Positions 16,601-25,793 of a DNA stretch of 64,000 bases are shown here, in pieces. The position numbers were made by a program, and so were the translations under genes. Location: contig QHZD01000031.1 of NCBI GenBank assembly GCA_003225315.1, positions 1-64,000 of the forward strand, written 5' to 3'. The notes under the pieces are model-generated. The model saw only the letters and a list, made by a program, of their open reading frames with translations. It ran no database searches and was not told the DNA's origin. Numbering within the stretch: position 1 is the stretch's first letter; each line of letters opens with the position of its first letter. The DNA is from Acidobacteriota bacterium. GTDB lineage: Bacteria; Acidobacteriota; Terriglobia; Acidiferrales; UBA7541.

Positions 16601-17141
16601 TGTATTTGCCATCGGGGGCCCAGCTCGGAGAAGTGAAGTCGTTATTCGGATCTTTCGAGACTTGCTTCACGCCAGCTCCATCGGGATGCATGATCCAAAT
16701 GTTCTCGCTGCCTTCGCGGTCGGAGAGGAAAGCGATCCACTGGCCGTCTGGGGAGAACTTCGGTTGGCTGTCGAACGACATGCCGCCATCGATCAGCTTG
16801 GCTTGGCCCCCTTCGATAGGGAGCGTGTAAATGTCGCCGACTAGTTCGAAGACGATGGTCTTGCCATCGGGCGAAATGTCGAGTGAAAGCCACGTGCCTT
16901 CATCGGTAGTGAATTCCACTTTGCGATCAGACTTCAGCGGCAGGCCTTTTTTCTCGTCCTTTTTTTCGTCTTTCTTTTCGTCCTTTTTCTCTTCCTTTCT
17001 GTCCTTCTCCTGATCGGCGGCGTCCTGCCGTCTTGGGCTGGCGCTCAACGACGCTGCGCTGCCAAAAATTACTCCGAAGACCGTTGCCAATACAACGAAC
17101 GACGCGTTCAGACCGCGCAGACTGGGCTGCTTCACGTTCAT
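13632..17141 (-). CDS. Secreted TolB-like beta-propeller and amidohydrolase fusion protein
   Basis: An 1169-residue protein. A signal peptide covers about residues 1-35. A Lys/Asp/Glu-rich low-complexity run follows (about 39-66). Then come PD40/TolB-type propeller repeats (SPDGKTIVF, SPDGQWIAF, SPDGKYLYY, SPDGKTLVF, SDGKSIAYV, SPDGTKIVL, SPDGQWVLA) to about residue 640. A second long Lys/Asp/Glu run spans about 670-727. The C-terminal amidohydrolase has a VVTMKGDEVLKNADIVV entry strand, the metal motif DTHAHW near residue 803 and the late GSIEPGKLADLVIMD block. Similar fusions in Acidobacteria and Bacteroidota are annotated as imidazolonepropionase-like or peptidase-like. GGAGG precedes the ATG. 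It is 152 bases downstream of another propeller giant on the same strand. Confidence 0.85.
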   Translation of the reverse strand: MNVKQPSLRGLNASFVVLATVFGVIFGSAASLSASPRRQDAADQEKDRKEEKKDEKKDEKKDEKKGLPLKSDRKVEFTTDEGTWLSLDISPDGKTIVFELVGDIYTLPIEGGQAKLIDGGMSFDSQPKFSPDGQWIAFLSDREGSENIWIMHPDGAGVKQVSKDPNNDFTSPSWAPDGKYIFVSKAQFGIGSSEVWMYHVDGGTGVQITKSKPTPNLERNRRPNAMGVVASPDGKYLYYAAKLGSLYYNQQFPTWHIARRDRKTGDEDDLIRQIKSAFRPVLSPDGKQVLYVTRYETESGLRLRNLESGEDRWVKYPVTRDDQESLFTRDVFPGYAFLPGGKEIVYNQDGKIKRLDLVTGSEKVIPFTAQVSQELGPKLDFPQTVEQGPVKVRLIMDPAESPDGKTLVFSAMTHLFTMDLPGGRPQRLTTGNAREFQPAWSSDGKSIAYVTWSSDGGQLWKIPAAGGTPAQLSKSLAVYSNPAWSPDGTKIVLLRGNAYDRENSTFDGGQTGNADLIWIPSDGGGANLILPARGAGGPHFTNDKDRIYVYTPQGLVSLRYDGTDRRTHVVVKGQGLYFFEEPVPADDIVPSPDGQWVLAHVMNQLYVIAMPIVGGEPPTVNVATPAVPAKRLTDIGADYFAWADGGKTITWAVGASLFREPLTAISFEPPKDEKKEGDKKDADAKESDKKDADKKDAASQTADAKKDEKKDQKKDEKKEEKKLKEQEKDVQEIAVNLEVPRKTPNGAIVLRGATVVTMKGDEVLKNADIVVESNRIKSVGAKGSAPAGSKVFDVSGKTIVPGFIDTHAHWTEIRRGILDTQNWSFLANLAYGVTAGLDVQTGTNDMFAYQDLVDSGDILGLRAFSTGPGVFSDNNFQSAEEVKGVLTKYRKYYGTHNIKSYVVGNRKQRQYMVQASKELEMMPTTEGALDLKLDLTHLIDGFHGNEHTLPITPLYNDMIQMFAKSGIAETPTLIVNYGGPFGEDFWFENSEVHDNAKLNHFVPHRVLDQRTKRRPGWFRKDEYEFPKLAAQMAKLERAGGLVGVGSHGEMQGIGYHWEMWMLASGGMTPLEVIRCATVNGSKIVGRPADLGSIEPGKLADLVIMDKNPLDDIHNTDTIHWVMKNGELFEGDTLNQVWPEQKKLDPLWFWNNYDAPKASDPLNYGKTTQP

Positions 17142-17293
17142 GATCGATTTCCTCCGTGCCGTCTTACGAAACTTTTGACCCGGGAATCACAGTTGGCGAC
17201 CGACTGGTTGCGGGCCAGCCGACGGACACACCCTTCTGCGCCCTTAGACGCAAGCAATGTGGAAGCGTTTCGGCCGCACCGACCCTGGGGCTG

Positions 17294-20200
17294 CTATTGA
17301 TCCGATTCCTCTTCGCCGCCCCGTCCACCGCGGGGTTGCGGCGGCGCGGGGACGATGTGAGGGATTCCCGCGTCATTCATCTTTTTATTCAACGCCGGCA
17401 GGTCTTCCTCTGCAATTTTCTTGACTTGGGCCGAAGCATCGTTAACCAGCGGCGTCAACTCCGCAAGCTTTTCTTTCTGATGCGCGCTTGGCGCGGCCGT
17501 AAACCCATCGAGGTCATCCAAAAGGTTCTGCACTTGATTCGGGAGCGGGTCGGGCTTCCATTCGAACGGAGGCCCTGCGTTCCCCAGCCCTTGCCGTTCA
17601 CGAATAAACTTCTCCGCGACGGCGTCTACTTTTTTCTGCAGCTCATCGGCGGCTTTCACGATGTCGTCCGGAATCTTCGCGGTGTTGGGCTTTCCCGCGT
17701 CTTTCTTCCATTCCTCTCGGGCAGCCTTCAGCGCCGTCTGGATGCCTTCGATGGTCTTGCGGTCCTTATCCGTGCTTTTGGCCATGGGATAGAGTTGATC
17801 GATCAGTTCGCGTCGCGCGGAGCGGTCCGCCGCTGAAATAACAATTCGCGTGTCTTCTTCGACCATGATTTTTTGCGTGGCTTCCTTGTCCCCGGCCTTG
17901 ATCTTGACGGTGTATTCGCCCGGCTCGACGAGCGGCCCGCGCGGCCCGAACCCGAAACCCGCGGCGATGGCTTCGAGTTGTTCGGGTGTCGGTTCTGCCG
18001 GCGCATTCGAGCGCAGATCCCAGTTCGTGCGATTGACACCCGCCGCACCGGGTCCGTCCATCTCTCGAATCACTTTTCCGTCTTTATCGAGCACGGTGAT
18101 TTTTACTTTGCCTTCCTTCTTTTCGACTGTATCCCCTTTGGCGTCGGCCCTGGGCTTCTGCTCGGCTGAGTCTTTCTTGTCCTTCTCGTCAGGACTCTTT
18201 TTGGCGGCTTCGGCGGGCACGGCTTCCTTGAGGTAGTAGGTCAAAATCGTGCCGTACGGAGGATTTTTCGCGGTGAACATTTTTTGACCGGCGCTCCAAC
18301 GCCGGTTGCGCAGGTGCCAGGTTATCGCCGGCCGGGGCGGAAAGAATGTCAGTGATGACGCCGCTGCGTTCGCATCCATCTTCTCGATCGGCGTCAAATC
18401 GTCAAGAATCCAGATGGAGCGCCCGTGCGTCGCCAGCACCAGATCGTTATCGCGGGCATGAATCTCAATGTCGTCTACAGGTACGGTTGGAAAATTGTTT
18501 TTCAACGCGGTCCAGTTTGCTCCGCGATCCCACGATGTCCACAGCCCGAACTCGGTGCCCGCGAACAAGAGGTTGGTGTTCCGCGGATGCTCGCGCACCA
18601 CGTGGACGCTTCCGGCTAAATCCGGGATCCCGTTACGGATGGCTTTCCAGTTCTCGCCGTAGTCGTTCGTCACAAAAATATAGACGTTGTTATCGCCACC
18701 TCGATGGCCGTCAAACGCCAAAAACGCCGCGCCGTCACCGGTCTTCGATGCCACTACACGGCTTACGTAGGTTCCTTTCGGCACTGCAGGCGCCTTCGAT
18801 GCGACATTTTTCCAGGTCTTGCCGCCGTCGCGCGTGACTTGCACGTTGCCATCATCGGTTCCAACCCAAAGTACATTGGGAGTCCGCGGCGATTCGCTCA
18901 GCGTGGTGATGGTCGGATACTCTTGCACGCCATCGTGGCGGGAGAGAGTGTTCTTGTCCGGCGTCTGGCCGAAAATTTGCAGTTTGTTGCGGTCAACACC
19001 GGTCGTCAAGTCTCCGCCGAGCCGGGTCCAGTTGTCTCCTCGATCCGTCGACTTGAAGAGATAATTTCCGCCGTAGTAGATCGTAGTATGTTCGTGGGCG
19101 GAAACCGCCACGGGCGAGTTCCATTGGAAGCGATAGTGCGGCTCTCCGACTTTGGCTTCCGGCCGGATCGACCGCTGCTGTCCGGTGCGCATGTCGCGGC
19201 GATCGATGTAACCGTCCTGCGATTCGGTGTAGACGATCCAAGGCTCCACGTTGTCGATGGCCGCATAAAATCCGTCACCACCGTGAATCACTTGCCAGTC
19301 TTCATTCACGATGCCGTCGCGAGTAAGCGTCTGGCTTGGCCCGCACCAACTGCCGTTGTCCTGCAGGCCGCCGCAGATGTGGTAGGGCTTTTCATTGTCG
19401 AGCGCCACTTCGTAAAACTGCCCGATGGCGATGGTGTTGACGAAGTCCCAGGTCTTCCCGGCATCGTAGCTCCAGTGAATGCCGCCATCGGACCCGGTGA
19501 GCATGTGATTCGAATCGGCTGGGTCGATCCACATCGCGTGATAGTCTCCGTGAATGCCATGGATGCGCTGCGTTGAAAACGTCTTCCCTCCATCCTCGGA
19601 AAAGAACATCGGCGCGCCAAGCTCCCAGATGCGGAGATCATTATTGGGATCAATGCGAATCTGGCTGTAATACGATGGCCTCGGATTGGTGTCGCCCATT
19701 TTCTTCCAGGTCTCGCCTTTGTCCTCGCTGCGATAGGTTCCGCCCTTCTCGTGCTGCACGATGGCGTAGACGATATTGGTGTCCTTGCGATAGACATCCA
19801 GCCCGATGCGGCCAGTGTCTCCGCCGTTTTCGTAAGGCATGCCCTTGGTCAGTTTCTTCCAATTTGCGCCACTATCCGTCGTCTTGTAGATGGCGCTGCC
19901 TGGTCCGCCTCCGTTGAACCCGAAGGGCGTCCGCCGCCGCTGGTACGCCGCGGCGTATAGAGTGTCCGGACTCTCCGGGTCTATCGCGATGTCGCTTACA
20001 CCGGTGTCGTCGTTGATCTTCAGCACTTGCGACCACGTTTTCCCGCCATCAGACGTCTTGTACACTCCGCGGTCGGGATTCGCATCCCACAAATGTCCCA
20101 GCGCCGCAACATACACGACGTCCGGATTTTTCGGATGAATCACGATGCGCCCGATATGCCGCGTCGCCTCTAGCCCCATCTTCTTCCAGGTTTTCCCGCC

Positions 20201-20611
20201 GTCGAGCGACTTGTACGCCCCATCGCCCCAGGAGGAGCTCTGCCGGTTGTTCGGCTCGCCCGTTCCGACCCACACGATGGACGGGTCCGACGGAGCAATC
20301 GCGATGTCGCCAATCGTCGATACGCCTTCCTTATCGAAGATCGGCTCCCAGGTCGTGCCGTTGTTGGTTGTTTTCCAAACGCCACCCGAGGCCGTGCCCA
20401 CGTATACGATGTTCGGATTGCTCTCCACCACGGCGAAATCATCGATGCGCCCGCCCATCGTAGCCGGGCCTATTTCGCGGAATTCGAGATTCTTGAATTT
20501 ATCTGTGGGACTTGGCTGGTCGGCGGGCGCTGCCTTCGAAGTCATCGCAAACACGCCGAGAAAGATCGCGCAAACCAGAATCGTCCGAAGTGCATTCCAC
20601 ACAAGCTTCAT
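17294..20611 (-). CDS. Secreted BNR/sortilin-like beta-propeller protein
   Basis: A 1105-residue protein with a signal peptide (about residues 1-28). At least eleven Asp-box (BNR) repeats of the S/T-x-D-x-G-x-T/N-W type run through residues about 55-700, for example NNGTTW, LDGGKTW, SDGGKTW, TDSGANW, EDKGETW, STDRGDNW and NDYGENW. This resembles the VPS10/sortilin-type ten-bladed propeller seen in 'glycosyl hydrolase' BNR proteins of Acidobacteria. The C-terminal third has a Lys/Glu-rich linker near 780-815, a small beta-sandwich-like part and a helical Lys-rich tail ending in Arg/Gly. AGGGGG supports the ATG at 20611 rather than the upstream codons. Catalytic activity is not evident; binding or chaperoning of exported substrates is equally possible. 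Confidence 0.85.
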   Translation of the reverse strand: MKLVWNALRTILVCAIFLGVFAMTSKAAPADQPSPTDKFKNLEFREIGPATMGGRIDDFAVVESNPNIVYVGTASGGVWKTTNNGTTWEPIFDKEGVSTIGDIAIAPSDPSIVWVGTGEPNNRQSSSWGDGAYKSLDGGKTWKKMGLEATRHIGRIVIHPKNPDVVYVAALGHLWDANPDRGVYKTSDGGKTWSQVLKINDDTGVSDIAIDPESPDTLYAAAYQRRRTPFGFNGGGPGSAIYKTTDSGANWKKLTKGMPYENGGDTGRIGLDVYRKDTNIVYAIVQHEKGGTYRSEDKGETWKKMGDTNPRPSYYSQIRIDPNNDLRIWELGAPMFFSEDGGKTFSTQRIHGIHGDYHAMWIDPADSNHMLTGSDGGIHWSYDAGKTWDFVNTIAIGQFYEVALDNEKPYHICGGLQDNGSWCGPSQTLTRDGIVNEDWQVIHGGDGFYAAIDNVEPWIVYTESQDGYIDRRDMRTGQQRSIRPEAKVGEPHYRFQWNSPVAVSAHEHTTIYYGGNYLFKSTDRGDNWTRLGGDLTTGVDRNKLQIFGQTPDKNTLSRHDGVQEYPTITTLSESPRTPNVLWVGTDDGNVQVTRDGGKTWKNVASKAPAVPKGTYVSRVVASKTGDGAAFLAFDGHRGGDNNVYIFVTNDYGENWKAIRNGIPDLAGSVHVVREHPRNTNLLFAGTEFGLWTSWDRGANWTALKNNFPTVPVDDIEIHARDNDLVLATHGRSIWILDDLTPIEKMDANAAASSLTFFPPRPAITWHLRNRRWSAGQKMFTAKNPPYGTILTYYLKEAVPAEAAKKSPDEKDKKDSAEQKPRADAKGDTVEKKEGKVKITVLDKDGKVIREMDGPGAAGVNRTNWDLRSNAPAEPTPEQLEAIAAGFGFGPRGPLVEPGEYTVKIKAGDKEATQKIMVEEDTRIVISAADRSARRELIDQLYPMAKSTDKDRKTIEGIQTALKAAREEWKKDAGKPNTAKIPDDIVKAADELQKKVDAVAEKFIRERQGLGNAGPPFEWKPDPLPNQVQNLLDDLDGFTAAPSAHQKEKLAELTPLVNDASAQVKKIAEEDLPALNKKMNDAGIPHIVPAPPQPRGGRGGEEESDQ

Positions 20612-20856
20612 TTCCATCCCCCTGTTTAGAAGGCCCGGCATGTTACTCCGGCTGGGCCGTTTGACGCATCAAGTGTTTTGAAAGGGCAAACCAACCCGGT
20701 GCAAAGAAAGACGCGCGATGGCGTCGCTCCGTTTCACGCGCAGGGATTCTTTCCCGATGCCATACCATGCTGTCTCTGCGTGCAACTCATGGACTTCCCT
20801 TGCCTTCAAATCCCTACGACCGCATGCTAGGCTATCCAACGGTTTTCACTGACTGC

Positions 20857-23250
20857 ATGTTCCGAGTGAATCGCTATCCTCATTCACAGTTTCCCGCCGC
20901 GCTCTGCGTTTTTCCTTTCCTGAGTGCACTGCTTCTCATACTCACAGCCACGGCGCCACGCATCGCGTCGGCGCAACAAGGCCGCTTGTCTTCCGCCAAG
21001 GGTGGAGTCGCTAATTTGGAGGCGAAAACACAGGGCCGCAAAGGCGATGTCACAACTGCCGACGGCGACGTGGACATCCATTACGGGGACACCCGCCTTC
21101 GCGCTGACCACGTCGAATACAACGGAAAAACCTACGAAGCCACGGCGACCGGGCACGTTCAGCTTGACTACGGCAACGAGCATCTCGAAGCCGACGAAGC
21201 TCACTACAACGTCAGCACGGGTCACGGCCTCTTTCACAACGTTCGGGGAACCGTAAAGATCGAGCGGCGGCCCAATCCGGTGCTCTTGATTTCCGATAAT
21301 CCGCTGTACTTCGAGGCACGGGACGTCGAGCGCTTTCCTGGAGATGTCTACCTTGTTCATCGCGCGTGGATCACTATCTGCGACCCAGAGCACCCCAAGT
21401 GGCAGTTCTACGCGCCCAACGCGCGCATTCGCCTGGATAAGACCGTCGCGCTCGTCAACGCTAACTTCCGTCTTTTCCGCGTGCCCCTGATATGGCTTCC
21501 TTACGCGACTGCTCCCGCGGGCCGCAAAGTGCGGGCAACTGGTTTCCTGATCCCCGATATCGGCCAAAGCTCGCGTAAGGGCTTTATTCTGGGTGATGCT
21601 TTTTATCTGGCTCCCAACCCGTGGATGGACGCCACGGTTGGCGCGCAATTCATGAGCCGCCGCGGCGTCCTCGAGCGCGGAACATTCCGCGCTAAACCAT
21701 TCGAGAACACTTCGATTGAGTACACCTATTTTGGCGTCGAAGACCGAGGCCTTCTCAACCCGGACGGCACGCGCAGCCCTCAGGGAGGCGAGCAGCAGCG
21801 GCTGGGAATTCAATCCCTGCTTCCTGGCGGCTGGCGCTTTGTGACAGACTACAACCATCTTTCCTCTCTTACTTTCCGTCTGGCTTTCGCCGACTCCTTC
21901 GGGGAAGCCATAAACTCCGAGGTGCGCAGCGCCACTTTCTTATCGAACAATTTCCGCGGCTTCAGCCTGAATTTCGCGGGCCTCAGCGACAAAAGCTTTC
22001 TCACCCTGCCGGTCGCCGCAACAGCGACTACCCCTGCGGTTCCCGCCACTAGCGTTACCCTTCGTAACCTTCCGGAAGCACGATTTGGGTCGGTCGAGCA
22101 GGCTCCCTTGCGCAGCCTGCCCGTCTATTTCGGCTTCGATGGGTTTGCAGGCGTCGTATTCCGAAGTGATGAAGATATTCGAACTTCAAATTTCGTCGAT
22201 CGCTACGAATTGGCGCCGCGGGTCACTGTGCCGCTGCATTTTGGACGATGGCTCGGTGTGACCACTTCCGCTGTGTTTCGCACCACGCGTTATGGCGATT
22301 CCTTTGATTCCGCAGGCCAGGTCAGTCCCGTCGCCATTTCCCGCAACACCGGCGAGTTCACTCTCGAACTTCGGCCGCCGACGCTTGAACGATTCTTCGA
22401 CCGTGCTCCCCTGAAGAAGGGCAAGACCCTGCGACGGTACAAGCACACCATCGAACCAGCGATTACTTACCGTTACGTCACCGGAGTGAATCGCTTCGCG
22501 CAGTTTGTGCGTTTCGATTCCGACACCACGCTGACGAACACCAGCGAAGTCGAATATGGCGTCACGCAACGGCTTTTCCGGAAAGATGGTGACGGGCAGC
22601 CTCAGGAGCTGGTTTCGTGGCGCATCGTCCAGAAGCACTACTTTGATCCGACGTTCGGCGGCGCCATCGTCAATGGCCAGCGCAACGTCTTCCAGGCGTT
22701 CGATTCCATCTCGCCTTTCGCCTTCGCGTTTGGGCCTCGCAACTGGTCGCCGATCGTGAGCGATTTCAAAGTCACTCCCGGCGGTCCCTACGATCTGGAG
22801 CAAATTCTGCAATACGATCCACAGATCCAGAGACTCGTTACGATTGGTACGCTGCTGAAGGTGAAGCCGTACCGGGAATTTTTTGCCACAGCCGCTTTCT
22901 TCCGCATGGATGACAATCCGACGCTCGGCGATCTTCCTCTCCAGCCTCCTCCAGTGCAGCCAATTTTTCAGCAACCGCTTTCGAACCAGGTTCGCGGGCT
23001 GGTCGGCTACGGCAGCGAGTCGCGCAGAGGCTTTAATTTGATTACCGGTCTCGGCTACGATTTCGAAAACAAGACACTGCAGAATCAGATTGTTCAGATG
23101 AGTTACAACGGGGGCTGCTGCGGACTCGCCGTCGAGTATCGGCGCATCAACCTCGGGCAGGTGCGCGCGGAAAATCAGTTCCGTCTCGCATTCATCATCG
23201 CGAACATCGGCGCCTTCGGGAATTTGCGCCATCAGGAGAAGATTTTTTAG
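20857..23250 (+). CDS. lptD: LPS-assembly outer-membrane protein LptD
   Basis: A 797-residue outer-membrane protein that inserts LPS into the outer leaflet together with LptE. A signal peptide ends near ASA-QQ (residue about 41). An OstA/LptA-like beta-jellyroll follows (TADGDVDIHYGDTRLRADHVEYN, then ATATGHVQL...LEADEAHYN). ICDPEHPKWQFYAP near 160-173 matches the conserved Cys-Asp-x-Pro-x-W region, and the long C-terminal barrel ends with GGCCGLAVEYRR, the usual final-strand cysteine motif. The ATG at 20857 was chosen for its clean signal peptide; ATGs at 20767 and 20824 are in frame, and none has a clear SD. It shows that the organism has an LPS outer membrane. It is divergent from the propeller genes. 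Confidence 0.88.
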   Translation: MFRVNRYPHSQFPAALCVFPFLSALLLILTATAPRIASAQQGRLSSAKGGVANLEAKTQGRKGDVTTADGDVDIHYGDTRLRADHVEYNGKTYEATATGHVQLDYGNEHLEADEAHYNVSTGHGLFHNVRGTVKIERRPNPVLLISDNPLYFEARDVERFPGDVYLVHRAWITICDPEHPKWQFYAPNARIRLDKTVALVNANFRLFRVPLIWLPYATAPAGRKVRATGFLIPDIGQSSRKGFILGDAFYLAPNPWMDATVGAQFMSRRGVLERGTFRAKPFENTSIEYTYFGVEDRGLLNPDGTRSPQGGEQQRLGIQSLLPGGWRFVTDYNHLSSLTFRLAFADSFGEAINSEVRSATFLSNNFRGFSLNFAGLSDKSFLTLPVAATATTPAVPATSVTLRNLPEARFGSVEQAPLRSLPVYFGFDGFAGVVFRSDEDIRTSNFVDRYELAPRVTVPLHFGRWLGVTTSAVFRTTRYGDSFDSAGQVSPVAISRNTGEFTLELRPPTLERFFDRAPLKKGKTLRRYKHTIEPAITYRYVTGVNRFAQFVRFDSDTTLTNTSEVEYGVTQRLFRKDGDGQPQELVSWRIVQKHYFDPTFGGAIVNGQRNVFQAFDSISPFAFAFGPRNWSPIVSDFKVTPGGPYDLEQILQYDPQIQRLVTIGTLLKVKPYREFFATAAFFRMDDNPTLGDLPLQPPPVQPIFQQPLSNQVRGLVGYGSESRRGFNLITGLGYDFENKTLQNQIVQMSYNGGCCGLAVEYRRINLGQVRAENQFRLAFIIANIGAFGNLRHQEKIF

Positions 23251-23316
23251 CGAGGGGCGTGTGTGCTGCCATGAGCATCAGCCCGGTATCTTCTGTTGTG
23301 ATTTAATGTGGCGCAC

Positions 23317-24738
23317 ATGAACGACACTGATCTGGCATTTGCGTCTATCGAGGAAATCGGAAGACTTTTCCGCAAGCGCAAACTTTCGCCCGTGGAAGTC
23401 ACCAAGCTTATCCTCGCCCGCATCGAGTTGGTCAATCCCAAACTCAACGCCTACATCACCGTCACCGCTGAACTTGCACTTGCGCAAGCCAAAAAAGCTG
23501 AATCGGAGTTGTTTGCGACGCACGGCCGAAAAGGACATCGTGATCGCGGCCCGCTGCATGGCATCCCTGTCTCGTTGAAGGACAACATTTACACCGCGGG
23601 CAGCCGTACCACGGCTGGTTCCAAGATTCTGAAAGATTTCATTCCAAAAGAAGACGCTGCCGTCGTCGGCCAGCTCAGGGAAGCGGGCGCGGTTTTGCTA
23701 GGCAAGGCCAACATGCACGAGTTCGCCTACGGCGTAACATCGAACAACCCGCATTATGGTCCTGTCCGCAATCCGTGGGATCTCGCGCGCATCCCTGGAG
23801 GCTCCAGCGGCGGGTCCGCAGCGGCCGTCGCCGCGGGACTTTGCTACGGAAGCATCGGAACGGACACCGGCGGCTCCATCCGTATTCCCGCGTCCCTCTG
23901 TGGCCTCTTTGGACTAAAGCCGTCTTGGGGCCGCATTTCTTGTGAAGGCATTGTCCCGCTCTCTCCTGCTCTCGATTGCGCAGGGCCGCTGGCTCGGACC
24001 GTAGGTGACGTCGCCACTCTGACGGGAATTCTGTACTCGCGCGTGGGTCGCGAGCCAAACATGGCAAAACTTTCGGCTCTGCGGACTGATGCAAGAAAGC
24101 TTTGCCTGGGAATTCCGCGTCAACTGTTCTTCGATGCTCTTTCAAATGAAGTCCGAAGTGCGTTTGACTCCGCGTTGCGCGAGCTTTCCCGCGCAGGCGT
24201 GGCCACGAAAGAAATTTCCGTCCCGCTGCTCGATGAAACGGAAGATGCGGGCAATCATATCGCCTGGACGGAAGCAACTCTCTACCACCAGCAACAGGGA
24301 TATTTCCCAGCACACGCCGCGGAATACGGCGACGACGTCCGTTCAAGGCTGGAAATGGGAAACAAAGTGCTGGCGGTTGACTATTTGCGCGCGCTGGAGA
24401 TTCAGAGACAATTCATCCAACAGTTGCATCTGGCTCTGGCAGAAGCGGATGTGGATGCCATCATTTTCCCTTCAACTGCGATTGAGGCTCTGCGATTGGA
24501 TCAGGAAACCATCCGCCTCGGGGCGCACGAGCATCCGGCTCGCGCTTTGTTGTTGCGCCACAACCGTCCGGCAAATCTCGCCGGCGTACCAGCTGTTTCC
24601 GTTCCGTGCGGATTTACGCGCTCAGGATTGCCCACCGGTTTGCAAATCATGGGCGGTGTCTCAAGCGAGGCGCTGTTGCTCCGCATCGCGAAAATCTTTG
24701 AGCGTTCCCAGCCTCAACATCGCAGGCCGCCGGTCTAG
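23317..24738 (+). CDS. Amidase-signature family hydrolase (GatA-like)
   Basis: A 473-residue amidase. The Ser-cisSer-Lys triad can be assigned to K88 (PVSLKDN), S163 (GGSSGGS) and S187 (GTDTGGSIRIP), and the C-terminal PANLAGVPAVSVPCG block is also typical. It hydrolyses an amide bond. It resembles GatA, but no gatB or gatC is nearby, so a stand-alone amidase is more likely. A GTG at 23308 is an alternative start; neither has a strong SD. It ends on a CTAG that is also the stop of the convergent PAP2 gene, so the two stop codons overlap on opposite strands. Confidence 0.85.
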   Translation: MNDTDLAFASIEEIGRLFRKRKLSPVEVTKLILARIELVNPKLNAYITVTAELALAQAKKAESELFATHGRKGHRDRGPLHGIPVSLKDNIYTAGSRTTAGSKILKDFIPKEDAAVVGQLREAGAVLLGKANMHEFAYGVTSNNPHYGPVRNPWDLARIPGGSSGGSAAAVAAGLCYGSIGTDTGGSIRIPASLCGLFGLKPSWGRISCEGIVPLSPALDCAGPLARTVGDVATLTGILYSRVGREPNMAKLSALRTDARKLCLGIPRQLFFDALSNEVRSAFDSALRELSRAGVATKEISVPLLDETEDAGNHIAWTEATLYHQQQGYFPAHAAEYGDDVRSRLEMGNKVLAVDYLRALEIQRQFIQQLHLALAEADVDAIIFPSTAIEALRLDQETIRLGAHEHPARALLLRHNRPANLAGVPAVSVPCGFTRSGLPTGLQIMGGVSSEALLLRIAKIFERSQPQHRRPPV

Positions 24739-25793
24739 CCTGCTGTCGTTGCAACGGCGCCTCGCGTCTTCATGATCCAACTGCCGATCACAAAGCCCAG
24801 CGTACCCGTCATTATTCCGCCGAAGACATCCGCCACGTAATGGTTTCGCACGTAAACTGTGGAAACGCACATACACAGGACGAACGGGAGGAATATCCAG
24901 AATAGCCACCTTTTGTGCCGCCACGCTCCCAACAGGGCAGCGACCGCTCCTGCTACGTGCTGCGAGGGAAACGCCGCGCCGCGCACTCTTCCGCACTTTT
25001 CGATCAGGCTGATGAGCGCCGTGAATGGTCCGCCCACGAGGTCGCCGTGCCACATGCCCGCAAAAGTAAACCACGGGCTTTGCACGGGAAAAAACATTGA
25101 GATCACATAGCCGAGGGCGTAGCCGACGGCGGAATACGTCATCACACACCAATAGCTTTCCCAGTCACGCCGGCAGTAGAGAATCCCGCCGAGAATGAGC
25201 AAAAAAACAAAGTAAGTAAAGTATGCAAATTCCATGAATTCGTTCAGAGCGGGGTGCGTAAAGCGCTCAAGCCACAACGGGGGATTCACCCCCGTCAGCC
25301 ATTCATCAAACGCGATCAGCTTGGCGTCCTGCCAAGCGGGCGTCACCAGGTGAACAAGTTTTCCCAGTTCCTCAAAACAAAACAGAAAAAACAGATGTGG
25401 ATACCAATGCCGCCAGAAACGCCAGAACCTTGAGGCGGCAGTTTCCCCTTGCCACTTCGCTTGCCCCCCGACTTTGGCCTCCAAGAGGCACAGCGTCAGG
25501 ATCAGCGCCGCGACCAACGCTTGGACGCCGAACAACCTCACGGGATGCGCGAGATTTTCCGCAAACACGGCGATCAGCGCGCTCGATGTAGCCAAATACG
25601 CCAGCGCCACCCATTCGAATGCTCCGCACGACTCCCAGGCCGCTACTGCTTCGCGCGTGAACAGCGAAGCGATTCCTTTCTTCCCCGCTTCAGAGCTGAC
25701 AGCGCTTCCTTCGACTTCCGTGGCAAGCGCTTCCGCACGCCAGGCGAGCGCTGCTTCGTCTCCTCTATAGCTCTGTCGCTGCGCCTCGTTCAT
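24735..25793 (-). CDS. PAP2-superfamily membrane phosphatase or inositol-phosphotransferase-like protein
   Basis: A 352-residue membrane protein. The first 50 residues are polar, then about six to eight helices follow. PAP2 motifs are FPSQHVAG (phosphatase motif 2, near 270) and STVYVRNHYVADV (motif 3, near 309-321), in which the usual Arg after Ser is Thr. The separate N-terminal motif (KxxxxxxRP) is not evident. This arrangement is closer to the PAP2_3/Aur1-like (inositol-phosphoceramide synthase type) branch than to classical phosphatidic acid phosphatases. Its start overlaps the upstream HAD gene by 4 bases (ATGA). With the CDP-alcohol phosphatidyltransferase it probably completes or remodels a phospholipid headgroup on the periplasmic side. 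Confidence 0.82.
   Translation of the reverse strand: MNEAQRQSYRGDEAALAWRAEALATEVEGSAVSSEAGKKGIASLFTREAVAAWESCGAFEWVALAYLATSSALIAVFAENLAHPVRLFGVQALVAALILTLCLLEAKVGGQAKWQGETAASRFWRFWRHWYPHLFFLFCFEELGKLVHLVTPAWQDAKLIAFDEWLTGVNPPLWLERFTHPALNEFMEFAYFTYFVFLLILGGILYCRRDWESYWCVMTYSAVGYALGYVISMFFPVQSPWFTFAGMWHGDLVGGPFTALISLIEKCGRVRGAAFPSQHVAGAVAALLGAWRHKRWLFWIFLPFVLCMCVSTVYVRNHYVADVFGGIMTGTLGFVIGSWIMKTRGAVATTAG

Noticed and set aside
20884-21858. 324-codon minus-strand open frame within lptD
   Set aside because: LptD motifs on the plus strand are clear, and the opposite frame gives a composition typical of antisense reading.
23308-24738. GatA subunit of an amidotransferase
   Set aside because: The amidase triad is present but gatB and gatC are not nearby; a stand-alone amidase is at least as likely, so no gatA symbol was given.
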